Shown: positions 1 through 7,691 of the stretch, piece after piece
Layout of the letters: the number at the start of each line of letters is the position of its first letter
Numbering within the stretch: position 1 is the stretch's first letter
Assembly (NCBI GenBank): GCA_964472315.1
Contig: CAYYJS010000030.1
Coordinates: 1 to 39,301 of the forward strand
DNA length: 39,301 bases
Direction of reading: 5' to 3'
Source: CAYYJS01 sp964472315
Lineage (GTDB): Bacteria; Verrucomicrobiota; Kiritimatiellia; UBA8416
Program-made: the position numbers and the translations under genes
The notes under the pieces: generated by a model
Database searches by the model: none
Seen by the model: the letters and a program-made list of their open reading frames with translations, nothing else
What the model was told of the DNA's origin: nothing

Positions 1-250
1 AAGAATATCGCCTCGCGTGGGCCTCCTAAAATGTGCTTAAGTAAGTGCCATTCCGCGTAAAGACACGAAACTCCAATTTCTACAGGTTCGCAGAGCGCCG
101 AAAAGGCGCGAAAACCCGCGGCACGCAAAAAACACGAGTGTCCAGACAGTATTTCCGACTGGCGATCAGTCTGAAACTCGCGCAGACTGTGGCTCGCGGC
201 TGGCGGCAGGATTGTCTGTGGAGACGTGCGAGGTCAAGTCCGACAGGCTG
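1..250. other. Non-coding start of window with small palindromic repeat
   Basis: I see no credible gene here. The stretch lies downstream of the minus-strand gene that ends at 251. At 95-109 there is a short hairpin (GCGCC, loop GAAAA, GGCGC) set among A-rich runs. Its look resembles the small dispersed palindromes scattered through many environmental genomes, but one copy cannot prove that. No clear T-tract terminator for the upstream gene is visible. Confidence 0.4.
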
Positions 251-2308
251 CTAGAAGAAGCAGAAGACCGCGCCACGGGCCTTGGTCGTCGCGGACATGA
301 GCGCCGAGTTGCCGGTGACGCCGGTGTCGGTGATGCCTCGGACGCGATAGAAGTAATCCATCCCCGACAAGAGACCGACGGCGGCTCGGCTGTGCGATGC
401 GGCGTCGATGGCAAGGTTCTCGAAGCCCGCGGCGAACCGGAGCGCGCTGCCGAAGCAGACGTTGTCGAGGTAGATGCGGCGACTGGCGGCGGGATAGTTG
501 AACCGGGTGTAGATGCCGAAGTGGGACGATGCGGTGTATGTGGCCTGTGTCACGGCGCCGCGGTAGGTGGACGCATCCGCGGCGTATGTGAATCCGGGGC
601 TGGTCCAGAGTTCCCACACGCCGCCGACGCTGCGTGTGACGCGCACATTGATGCCGTCGCGCAGCGCGCCGACGGAGAAGCTCGATCGGGCGAATGAGCC
701 CTCCCATTCCTTGCCGACGCCGGTGCTGCGATACAGGCGGATGGGATCGTCGCCGTCATCGCCGATGCGGAGGTAGTAGCCTTGGAAGACGGCATCGTTG
801 ATGTCGCCGGCGATGGCCGTGTTCGACATCAAGACGACCCCGAAATGGTTCTGGCTGGACGGATTGAAGTCGGGGGTGCCGAGAGAAAACCGCCATTCGC
901 TCGTCTCGGTGCTGGGTGTCGTCAGGATGGCGGCGCCGATACCGATACTCCCGGCGAGAAAATGGCCGTCGGTCGCCGCCTGGCCGCCGGGCAATACGGC
1001 GGCGTCAAGCACCTCGAAGACACCGGTATCCCCGTCCCAGGCGGGACTGGTCGTGAAACTGCCATCGGTGAAATCGTCGTTGGCGCGGAAGACATCGAGC
1101 CGGTAGCCGGTTGCCGAGGGCAGGCTGTTCCAGTTTGCCGTGAACCCGCCAGGCGCGGCATCGCTCGGCGCCGTCGTCGTCACCGTCGGCGGCAGCGTCC
1201 GGAGAGCGACGGTGTTCGAGTTCGTGCTCACGGACACGGCATTCGTCGCACGGACCAGGTACGCGTAGTCCGTGAGCGCGACCAGGCCGGTCACCGATGC
1301 GAAGGGGTCGGACGTCGGCATGGCTTCGTAGCCGACGGCGTATTCGCGGGCGCCGAGTTCGATGTTGTCGATGAAGACGCGGCGGGACGTGCCGGTGTTG
1401 CCGATATGCGTAAAGACGCCGAAATAGGACGACGCGCTGTAGGCGGCCTGCGTGACGGCGCCGCAGTAGTTGGCGGCGTCCGCGCCGGCTGTGAATCCCG
1501 GACTGGTCCAGAGCTTCCAAACGCCTTCGGCGTCGCGGGTTACGCGAACGTCGATGCCGTCCTGGAGACCGCCGTCTCCGTAATCGGCGCTGGCAAAAGT
1601 GCCCTCGTGAATCTTGCCGCTTCCCGCGCTCCGGTACAGGCGGATTTGGTCGGGGGTTCCGTTGTTGCCGATTCGAAGGTAGTACCCTTGGAAGTTCGCC
1701 GTCGCGATATCGCCGGCGATCGTGGTGGAAGCCATCAGGATGACGCCCACGTAGTTGCCATCCGACGGATCGAAATTCGGGCTGCCGAGAGAAAAGCGCC
1801 ATTCGCGAGTTTCGGCGCAGTCCGTGATCAGGAGCGCATTCGATGCGGTACTCTTGCTGGCGAGGAAAAAGCCGTCGGCCGAGGCGTTGCCGCCGGGCAG
1901 CACCGTACCGGCGACGACCTCGTACGCGTTCGTGTCGCCCCGCCAAACGGGGCCGGACGCCGCCTCGCCGTCGGAGAAGTCCTCGTCCAGTCGATAGACA
2001 TCCAGTTCGTACCCCGCGGCGTCGTCGACGGCGCTCCAGGCCGGCGCGAATCCGAAGGCGGTGATGTCGGCGGCCGCGGCGGCCTTCGGCGCCGCGAGGT
2101 CGTCGGCGCCGGCACCGGTGACGGTCGCCAGGATGGCGAGTCCCGCGCCGACCGTCCGGACCGTCCGCCGCGTGCGCGCCAGCCGGCCGTGGCGGGCGCC
2201 GGGGACACGGTCCGGGCGCGGCCGGCGGGCATGCCGGGCCGCGACGCGGCGACCGAGGAAACGAAACAATCGTGGCGTGCGTAAGGTGTGCGAAATTCGA
2301 CAATTCAC
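251..2308 (-). CDS. Secreted protein with two split fibronectin-III-like modules
   Basis: A 685-residue predicted exported protein of unknown function. The GTG start gives a long Arg-rich N-terminus (about residues 1-51), then a hydrophobic stretch (VGAGLAILATVTGAGA) that looks like a signal peptide core. The rest is two homologous modules, about 81-371 and 376-677. Each begins with the first strands of a fibronectin-III fold (W-x-x-x-x-x-A-x-GY-x-LDV), is interrupted by about 200 residues of a beta-rich, lectin/LamG-like segment (shared EWRFSLG, FQGYYLRIG, LWTSPGFT), and then finishes the FN3 fold (GYE..., GL...DY-Y-VRA). This suggests a glycan- or surface-binding extracellular protein. No enzyme motif, LPXTG or clear sorting tail is seen; the end (AVFCFF) is abrupt and may mean C-terminal truncation. 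The true start could differ, because the ribosome-binding site is weak. Confidence 0.75.
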   Translation of the reverse strand: MNCRISHTLRTPRLFRFLGRRVAARHARRPRPDRVPGARHGRLARTRRTVRTVGAGLAILATVTGAGADDLAAPKAAAAADITAFGFAPAWSAVDDAAGYELDVYRLDEDFSDGEAASGPVWRGDTNAYEVVAGTVLPGGNASADGFFLASKSTASNALLITDCAETREWRFSLGSPNFDPSDGNYVGVILMASTTIAGDIATANFQGYYLRIGNNGTPDQIRLYRSAGSGKIHEGTFASADYGDGGLQDGIDVRVTRDAEGVWKLWTSPGFTAGADAANYCGAVTQAAYSASSYFGVFTHIGNTGTSRRVFIDNIELGAREYAVGYEAMPTSDPFASVTGLVALTDYAYLVRATNAVSVSTNSNTVALRTLPPTVTTTAPSDAAPGGFTANWNSLPSATGYRLDVFRANDDFTDGSFTTSPAWDGDTGVFEVLDAAVLPGGQAATDGHFLAGSIGIGAAILTTPSTETSEWRFSLGTPDFNPSSQNHFGVVLMSNTAIAGDINDAVFQGYYLRIGDDGDDPIRLYRSTGVGKEWEGSFARSSFSVGALRDGINVRVTRSVGGVWELWTSPGFTYAADASTYRGAVTQATYTASSHFGIYTRFNYPAASRRIYLDNVCFGSALRFAAGFENLAIDAASHSRAAVGLLSGMDYFYRVRGITDTGVTGNSALMSATTKARGAVFCFF

Positions 2309-2356
2309 TATGAGTCCCGTCGTTGGTGGTGCCGTGATTCAGCTTTAAGTGTGGCG

Positions 2357-2385
2357 ATACTAGGCGGCCGATGGCGTGAGGGCAA
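2357..2385 (-). promoter_or_regulatory. Possible sigma-70 promoter for the secreted repeat protein
   Basis: On the minus strand TTGCCC (2385-2380) and TAGTAT (2362-2357) are 17 nt apart, each matching 4 of 6 consensus bases. Transcription would begin about 40 nt before the GTG at 2308. The 2309-2560 gap holds no gene. Confidence 0.3.
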
Positions 2386-2560
2386 TGTGAAAATGATCGG
2401 GATTGTAAATTTTTCCAGGAGGCCGAGTCCGCGACGCGCGGGTGTGCCGGATATGCCCAAAGTGGGCGCTCTGACGGATCCGGCTCGTTTCGGGGAGGGG
2501 CGGGCGCCGCGCCGGGGGACGTTCCGCACGGGTTGGCGCATCCGGGGCCTGGCTGCCGCA

Positions 2561-2635
2561 TGGCACGCCCACGGGGAGTCGAACCCCGCTTACCAGGATG
2601 AAAACCTGGTGTCCTAACCGATAGACGATGGGCGC
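2561..2635 (-). tRNA. tRNA-Glu (anticodon UUC)
   Basis: A full cloverleaf can be drawn on the minus strand. The acceptor stem is GCGCCCA with TGGGCGT, the anticodon stem is CCAGG/CCTGG around loop TTTTCAT (anticodon TTC), and the T arm is GGGG-TTCGACT-CCCC. The discriminator base is G and the 3' CCA is encoded. A weak promoter may lie upstream (TTGCAC at 2685-2680, TAAGCT at 2663-2658). Confidence 0.95.
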
Positions 2636-2698
2636 ATGTCCCGAAAAAAGAGGCCGCAGCTTATCACAACCCGCAGGCAGTGCAACCCCAAAAAGGGC

Positions 2699-2866
2699 CT
2701 ATTCCGATTTGCCGCCGCCGCGGCGTTCGCGCCAGAGCGCGACCAGCATGGCCAGTGTCATGGTGGCGATGGCCACCGTGAGCGAGAGTCGCGGACCGGC
2801 CCCCGACATGTGCAATACGATGGCCATGGCGACGATGCCGCAAATCGACAGTGTCAGCAGGTTCAT
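2699..2866 (-). CDS. Small two-helix membrane protein
   Basis: A 55-residue protein with two hydrophobic helices (about residues 2-20 and 27-43) and a basic tail (WRERRGGGKSE), so probably an inner-membrane protein. Its ATG overlaps the stop of the phosphatidyltransferase gene in an ATGA junction, which supports translational coupling and argues that it is a real gene. No family is recognised. It may assist or stabilise the neighbouring lipid-head-group enzyme, but that rests only on position. Confidence 0.6.
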   Translation of the reverse strand: MNLLTLSICGIVAMAIVLHMSGAGPRLSLTVAIATMTLAMLVALWRERRGGGKSE

Positions 2867-3474
2867 GCGCCCTCTCCCCGCCGGATCTGCCAGGCGTGCC
2901 AGACCGACGGCACATTCGGGTGCCACTGGGGCAGCATGGCGATCATGACGAGTTCTTCGATGCATTCCAGGACGAGCACCGGGATGCAGAGGCGGAAGAA
3001 GAGCGTGTGCTGTGTCGTGAACATGACCACAAGGGCCGCGGCGATGACGATCGCGAGCGTCTTGGCGCCCCAGGTGTGAAAGCTCGGCATGCGCCCGTAG
3101 CGGAAGATGCCCGTGATCACCGGCAGCAGGTAGCACACGAGGCCGACGACGACGTAGGGAATCTCGGCGTGGATCATGGCGGGCCAGAGTTGGTAGGCGC
3201 TGACCGGCAGGCAGCAGCAGATCGCCAGGTCGCCGATGCTGTCGAGACGCGCCCCGAGCGGGCTGGTCTGGTGCATGCGGCGCGCGATGAACCCGTCGGT
3301 GCCATCCGTCACCAGCGAAATGACATAGAGCGTCACGAAAACGTGTTCGCGGCCGAAGAAAGCGGCGATGACGAGCAGCGGCGCGATCACGATGCGTAAT
3401 GCGCTGAGCACGTTCGCCGCCGTGAGGAGCGGCGCCGGCTTGTCCGCGTGCGTCGTGTCGGGTGGCGTTTCCAT
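2863..3474 (-). CDS. CDP-alcohol phosphatidyltransferase family protein
   Basis: A 203-residue integral membrane enzyme of the family that swaps CMP of a CDP-alcohol (CDP-diacylglycerol or a CDP-polar head group) for an alcohol, giving phospholipids. The full catalytic signature is present: D57-x2-D60-G61-x2-A64-R65-x8-G74-x3-D78-x3-D82, the aspartates being metal ligands. Several hydrophobic helices follow, as usual for the family. Its length is normal. Whether it makes phosphatidylglycerol phosphate (PgsA), phosphatidylserine or another lipid cannot be told from the motif. It starts 7 nt after hisF with no clear ribosome-binding site, so it is probably translated by coupling in the hisHF operon, an odd partner for histidine genes. 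Confidence 0.88.
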   Translation of the reverse strand: METPPDTTHADKPAPLLTAANVLSALRIVIAPLLVIAAFFGREHVFVTLYVISLVTDGTDGFIARRMHQTSPLGARLDSIGDLAICCCLPVSAYQLWPAMIHAEIPYVVVGLVCYLLPVITGIFRYGRMPSFHTWGAKTLAIVIAAALVVMFTTQHTLFFRLCIPVLVLECIEELVMIAMLPQWHPNVPSVWHAWQIRRGEGA

Positions 3475-3481
3475 GGTCGCG

Positions 3482-4261
3482 TTACCAGATGTGTCGGATC
3501 GGCACGCCGGCGGCGACCAGCGCGTCCTTGATTCGGGCGATCGTGTATTCCCCGGTATGGATCATGCCGGCGATGATGGCGGCATCCGCGTGGGCGATGG
3601 TGAACGCGTCCGCCAGGTGTTCCGGCTTGCCGCCGCCGCCCGAGGCCACCACGGGTACGCCCACATTGTCCGCGATCAGGCCGGTGAGCGTCAACTCGAA
3701 GCCGGCGCGCGTCCCGTCGGCGTCCACCGAGTTGACCACGATCTCGCCCGCGCCCAGATCGACGGCCTGGCGCGCCCAAGCCAGGGCGTCCCTGCCGGTA
3801 CGTTCGCGGAACCCGTGCGTCGTGATTTCGTAGCCGCTGGGGAAGCGGATCGGATCCGCGGCCGCCACGGGGTCCATGCCCAGGACGATACACTGCGATC
3901 CGAACGCACGCGCGCCTTCCGCGATGATCCCCGGATTGGCGACGGCCAGCGAGTTGACGGAGACCTTCTCGGCGCCGGCCAGGAGTACGCGCGACATGTC
4001 CGCCAGCGAGGCGATGCCGCCGCCCACGGCAAACGGAATCCGGATCGCGCGGGCGACCTCGCGCACCATGTCGATATCGATCGGGCGCCGCTCGGCCGAG
4101 GCGGTGATATCGTAGAACACGAGTTCGTCGCAGCCGTCCTCATAGTACTTCGCGGCAAGTTCGACCGGGTCGCCGAGATCGACATTGTTCTTGAACCTGA
4201 CGCCTTTGGTCACGCGGCGGTTGCGGATATCGAGGCAGGGGATGATTCGTTTCGTCAGCAT
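3482..4261 (-). CDS. hisF: Imidazole glycerol phosphate synthase, cyclase subunit
   Basis: A 259-residue (beta/alpha)8 barrel that uses ammonia from HisH to turn PRFAR into imidazole glycerol phosphate and AICAR, a step in histidine synthesis in the cytoplasm. It starts MLTKRIIPCLDI with the catalytic Asp11; the second catalytic Asp is D130 (VLGMD). The phosphate-binding loops GGGI (80-83) and ASGGGG are present. I chose the ATG at 4261 over an upstream in-frame start because the HisF family begins there and a GGAGA ribosome-binding site lies 9 nt before it. It follows hisH by 16 nt and forms a two-gene his pair; the other his genes are not in the window. Confidence 0.97.
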   Translation of the reverse strand: MLTKRIIPCLDIRNRRVTKGVRFKNNVDLGDPVELAAKYYEDGCDELVFYDITASAERRPIDIDMVREVARAIRIPFAVGGGIASLADMSRVLLAGAEKVSVNSLAVANPGIIAEGARAFGSQCIVLGMDPVAAADPIRFPSGYEITTHGFRERTGRDALAWARQAVDLGAGEIVVNSVDADGTRAGFELTLTGLIADNVGVPVVASGGGGKPEHLADAFTIAHADAAIIAGMIHTGEYTIARIKDALVAAGVPIRHIW

Positions 4262-4277
4262 CGCAAGCGTCTCCGGC

Positions 4278-4895
4278 CTAGGGCCTCCAGCGGCAGAAAT
4301 TCGACAGCAGACGCAACCCGACGCGTCCCGACTTTTCGACATGGAACTGGGTCGCGACGATCGAGCCGCGTGCGATGGCCGAGGCGAACCGGACGCCCGC
4401 GTAGTCCGTGGTGCCCAGCACGCAGTCGGCGCTCTCCGGCGCGGGATAGTAACTGTGAACGAAGTAGAATTCGCTTCCGTCGGCGATGCCGTCGAAGACG
4501 GGGTGAGGCCGTTCCTGTCGCACGCGGTTCCAGCCCATCTGGGGCACTTTATCGTATCGGTTCGAGGGTTCGAAACGCCGTACGCGGCCGGGGATGATGT
4601 TCAGCGTATCGACACCGCCGTCCTCGTCGGACCGCGAAAGCAGTATCTGGGTGCCCACGCAGATGCCGAGAAACGGCGTGCCGCGGTCGGCCAGCGCGCG
4701 GATGACGTCCGTGAGTCCGAGCGCCCGCAGGTTCTCCATGGCGGCGCCGGCGGCGCCGACGCCGGGGAAGACGACGCGCTCCGCCGTCCGGATCGCCGCC
4801 GGCGAATCGGTGACCGTGGCCTCGATCTGCAACGCCTCGAAGGCCAGACGCACGCTGGTCAGGTTTCCGGCCCGGTAGTCGATAATGGCAATCAT
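4278..4895 (-). CDS. hisH: Imidazole glycerol phosphate synthase, glutaminase subunit
   Basis: A 205-residue class I glutamine amidotransferase that releases ammonia from glutamine and channels it into HisF. The catalytic triad is C79 (GICVGTQ), H185 and E187 (QFHVEKSG). The usual QFHPEKSG has a proline where this protein has valine, and GICLGMQ is the more common nucleophile loop; both changes leave the catalytic residues intact. The start at 4895 (MIAIIDYRAGN) fits the family and has a GGAGGA ribosome-binding site 4 nt ahead; a longer in-frame start upstream is not supported. The gene is divergent from the histidine kinase at 5036. Confidence 0.97.
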   Translation of the reverse strand: MIAIIDYRAGNLTSVRLAFEALQIEATVTDSPAAIRTAERVVFPGVGAAGAAMENLRALGLTDVIRALADRGTPFLGICVGTQILLSRSDEDGGVDTLNIIPGRVRRFEPSNRYDKVPQMGWNRVRQERPHPVFDGIADGSEFYFVHSYYPAPESADCVLGTTDYAGVRFASAIARGSIVATQFHVEKSGRVGLRLLSNFCRWRP

Positions 4896-4968
4896 GTGTC
4901 CTCCGCCAATCGGAACGGCCGAACCATAGCGCAGGGCGGCGGCGCGTGTCGAGTGTCGGGTGTAGCCT

Positions 4969-5027
4969 TCTGGCTTGCGGCGCGGCTTATGGATGGGGTA
5001 GGGTGGGTCATTATGACGCAAGCCAGA
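4969..5027. promoter_or_regulatory. Perfect 11-bp inverted repeat in divergent hisH/kinase gap
   Basis: TCTGGCTTGCG at 4969-4979 is exactly complementary to CGCAAGCCAGA at 5017-5027, with 37 nt between that include a run of G tracts (GGGGTAGGGTGGG). The right arm ends 8 nt before the kinase ATG. It could be an operator with two half-sites or a leader stem-loop covering the kinase start. No convincing -35/-10 pair was found beside it. Confidence 0.45.
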
Positions 5028-5035
5028 GTGCCGCA

Positions 5036-6298
5036 ATGCCGATGAAATCGCAGTTTTTCGACAAACTCATCGAGCGCATGGACCGTGTCGACCCCGAAAG
5101 CCTGCAGATTCACTTCCTGCGGTTGGCCGAGGAACGCGGGTTGCTGGAGACGATCTTTCAGTCCATTCAGGAAGGCGTACTGGTGATCGATGGCGATGGC
5201 CGGCTGACGTATGCCAATCGCGCGTCCGGGCGTCTGCTCGGGTTCGACGTGTCCAGCGCCGTGGGTCGGCCGGTGAGGCGTCATGTGCGCGAACTGGCCT
5301 GGGATCGTATCCTTGAGTTTGACGACGACGAACTGTCGAAGCTCATCACGCGCGAGATCGAAATCACCTATCCCGAGCATCGTTTCGTCAGTTTCTACGT
5401 GGTGCCCTTGCGCCAGGACGGAAAAGGCGATGGCGGCGCGGTGCTGATCTTGCGCGACGTGACGCGCGACCGGTTGCACGAGGCGTCGGTGCTGGAATCC
5501 GAACGGCTGAACGCGGTCAAACTGCTCGCCGCCGGCGTGGCCCATGAGATCGGCAACCCGCTGAATGCGCTGAACATTCACCTGCAGCTTCTGGACCGCG
5601 AGATCAAGGCGCTGGTCGGCGAGTCGGGGGCTCCCGTCATGCTGGACGAAGCCGACCGGAAGGGGCTGGGCGAACTCGTGGATGTGGCACGCAACGAGGT
5701 GTCCCGGCTGGACCTGATCATCACCCAGTTTCTCAGGGCCATCCGGCCCACGACGCCGCGTCTCGCGCCCTCGCGGATCGAGAAACTGGTCGAGGAAGCG
5801 CTGACCTTGTTGCGCCATGAGGTCGAGAACCGCGGCATCGAGATCGAAGTGGTTTCGGCGGGACCGCTGCCGGAGATCAAGGTCGACCGCGACCAGATCA
5901 AGCAGGCTTTCTTCAATCTGATCAAGAACGCCTTTCAGGCCATGCCCGACGGCGGGGCGTTGACCATTACGATGCGGTGTGGCGAGGAGTTTCTCGTCAT
6001 CGCGTTCGAGGATACGGGCGTGGGCATCACGCGCGAGGATTTCGGTCGCATTTTCGAACCCTACCACACGACGAAGGCCACCGGTTCGGGCCTGGGGCTG
6101 ATGATCGTGCAGCGTATCGTGCAGGAACATGGTGGGCAGATCGAAGTGGTCAGCACGCCCGGCAAGGGAACCCGTTTCACCATCCAGTTGCCGTTGGCGG
6201 AGCGTCGCATGCGCCTGCTTGAAGCGTCGTCGGCGCGACCGGCGCGGCACAAGACGGCGGGCGCGGCGTCCGTCGGAGAGGAGCCGCATGAAGCATGA
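5036..6298 (+). CDS. PAS-domain sensor histidine kinase (NtrB/PilS-like), soluble
   Basis: A 420-residue two-component kinase that should autophosphorylate on H170 and pass the phosphate to the response regulator encoded next. A PAS domain (about 33-145, ILEFDDDEL within it) is followed by the HisKA helix with H-box VAHEIGNPLNAL (H170), then the HATPase domain: N-box N294/N298 (NLIKNA), G1 DTGVG (D326), G2 GSGLGL (350-355). There is no signal peptide or membrane helix, so the sensor is cytoplasmic, unlike the membrane-bound PilS. I chose the ATG at 5036 (MPMKSQFF); another ATG lies two codons on. The gene overlaps the regulator by 11 nt. The signal sensed is unknown. Confidence 0.9.
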   Translation: MPMKSQFFDKLIERMDRVDPESLQIHFLRLAEERGLLETIFQSIQEGVLVIDGDGRLTYANRASGRLLGFDVSSAVGRPVRRHVRELAWDRILEFDDDELSKLITREIEITYPEHRFVSFYVVPLRQDGKGDGGAVLILRDVTRDRLHEASVLESERLNAVKLLAAGVAHEIGNPLNALNIHLQLLDREIKALVGESGAPVMLDEADRKGLGELVDVARNEVSRLDLIITQFLRAIRPTTPRLAPSRIEKLVEEALTLLRHEVENRGIEIEVVSAGPLPEIKVDRDQIKQAFFNLIKNAFQAMPDGGALTITMRCGEEFLVIAFEDTGVGITREDFGRIFEPYHTTKATGSGLGLMIVQRIVQEHGGQIEVVSTPGKGTRFTIQLPLAERRMRLLEASSARPARHKTAGAASVGEEPHEA

Positions 6299-7691
6299 CG
6301 CGAAGCCCAGCGTGCTGATCGTGGACGACGACCGCAACACGCGCGACGGGCTGGCGCGCGCGTTGCGCCGGCAGTACGATGTGGAGGTGGCGGAGAGCGG
6401 CGACCGCGCGCTCGGGATGTTGGGCGTCCGCGCGTTCGACATCCTGCTCAGCGATGTGCGGATGCCGGGCATGGACGGACTGACGCTGCTGCAGCGCGCG
6501 CGCGCGCACCGACCGGAGATGGTGACCATCCTGCTGACCGCCTACGGCAATGTCGAAACGGCGGTCGAGGCGATGAAGCGCGGCGCGTACGACTTCCTGA
6601 TGAAGCCCGTCAACCTCGATTACCTTGACCTGCTGCTCCAGCGGGCGTTGCGTTCCCGCGACGTGGAATCCGAAAACCTTCAACTGCGGCAGGCGTTGGA
6701 CGACAAGTTCGGGTTGGAGAGCCTGATCGGCAACTCGCCGGCGATGGTGCTGCTCTTCGACACCATCCGTCAGGCGGCGCCGACGCAGGCGACGGTGCTC
6801 GTACAGGGCGAAAGCGGTACCGGCAAGGAACTGGTTGCGCACGCGATTCACCGCCTCAGCACGCGTGCGCAGGGGCCGTTCATCGCCGTGCATTGCGCGG
6901 CGCTGTCCGCATCCCTGCTCGAAAGCGAGCTGTTCGGGCACGAGCGTGGCGCGTTTACCGGCGCCGTGGCGCAGCGGCGCGGCCGGTTCGAACTGGCCGA
7001 CGGCGGCACGCTCTTCCTGGACGAGATTTCCGAGATCGACGCATCGGTGCAGGTCAAGCTGCTGCGGGTGCTCGAGGAGCGGACGTTCGAACGCGTCGGT
7101 GGCGATGCGCCGGTCGAGGTGGATATCCGGCTGATCGCGGCGACGAACCGGAATCTGCGGTCGCTCGTTGCCGAAGGCAAGTTCCGGGAGGATCTCTTCT
7201 TCCGGCTGGACGTGATCAACATCAACCTGCCGCCCCTGCGGGAGCGGGCGGGGGACGTGCCGTTGTTGTGCGGCCGGTTTGTCGAGGAGTTCGCCACCCG
7301 CAACAACAAGGAGGTTCGGGGGATCACGCCGGACGCGGTGAACCTGCTGTCGAGCTATGCGTGGCCCGGCAATGTCCGCGAGTTGCGCAATACCATCGAA
7401 AAAATGGTGGTGCTTGTGCATGGCGACCGCCTGACGGCGCGCGATGTGCCGCCGAACATCAAGGAGGCGGCGCGCGGCGCGGGCGGCGACCGCGGCGTGC
7501 CGGCGCCGGCGCTCGCGGCGGCCACGGACTCGTTGGCCGACGCCGAACGCCTGTTGATCCGGGAGGCGTTGCGGAAGCACGGCGGCAACCGGACGTTGGC
7601 GGCCCAGGCGCTGGGGATCAGCCGCCGCACGTTGCACCGCAAGCTCCGGCAGTATCGCGATGAAGAGGAGTCCGCCGATGATGCCGGGTGA
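6288..7691 (+). CDS. NtrC-family sigma-54-dependent response regulator
   Basis: A 467-residue transcription activator with all three usual parts. The receiver (1-120) has D56 as phosphorylation site and K106. The AAA+ domain (about 145-380) has Walker A GESGTGKE (174-181) and GAFTGA (221-226), the loop that contacts sigma-54. A Fis-type helix-turn-helix ends the protein (NRTLAAQALGISRRTLHRKL). It should activate sigma-54 promoters when phosphorylated by the kinase just upstream. The ATG at 6288 has a good GGAGAGGAG ribosome-binding site. Its place before the pilus genes is like PilR, but targets are not proven; a possible sigma-54 site lies at 23097. Confidence 0.95.
   Translation: MKHDAKPSVLIVDDDRNTRDGLARALRRQYDVEVAESGDRALGMLGVRAFDILLSDVRMPGMDGLTLLQRARAHRPEMVTILLTAYGNVETAVEAMKRGAYDFLMKPVNLDYLDLLLQRALRSRDVESENLQLRQALDDKFGLESLIGNSPAMVLLFDTIRQAAPTQATVLVQGESGTGKELVAHAIHRLSTRAQGPFIAVHCAALSASLLESELFGHERGAFTGAVAQRRGRFELADGGTLFLDEISEIDASVQVKLLRVLEERTFERVGGDAPVEVDIRLIAATNRNLRSLVAEGKFREDLFFRLDVININLPPLRERAGDVPLLCGRFVEEFATRNNKEVRGITPDAVNLLSSYAWPGNVRELRNTIEKMVVLVHGDRLTARDVPPNIKEAARGAGGDRGVPAPALAAATDSLADAERLLIREALRKHGGNRTLAAQALGISRRTLHRKLRQYRDEEESADDAG

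Noticed and set aside
782..2284. 500-codon plus-strand open frame
   Set aside because: It runs antisense through the repeat protein, whose frame has conserved module repeats; the opposite frame is an Arg/Gly-rich shadow of GC-rich DNA.
4990..5007. G-quadruplex in the kinase leader
   Set aside because: Only three G runs of three or more lie close together, so a stable three-tier quadruplex is not supported.
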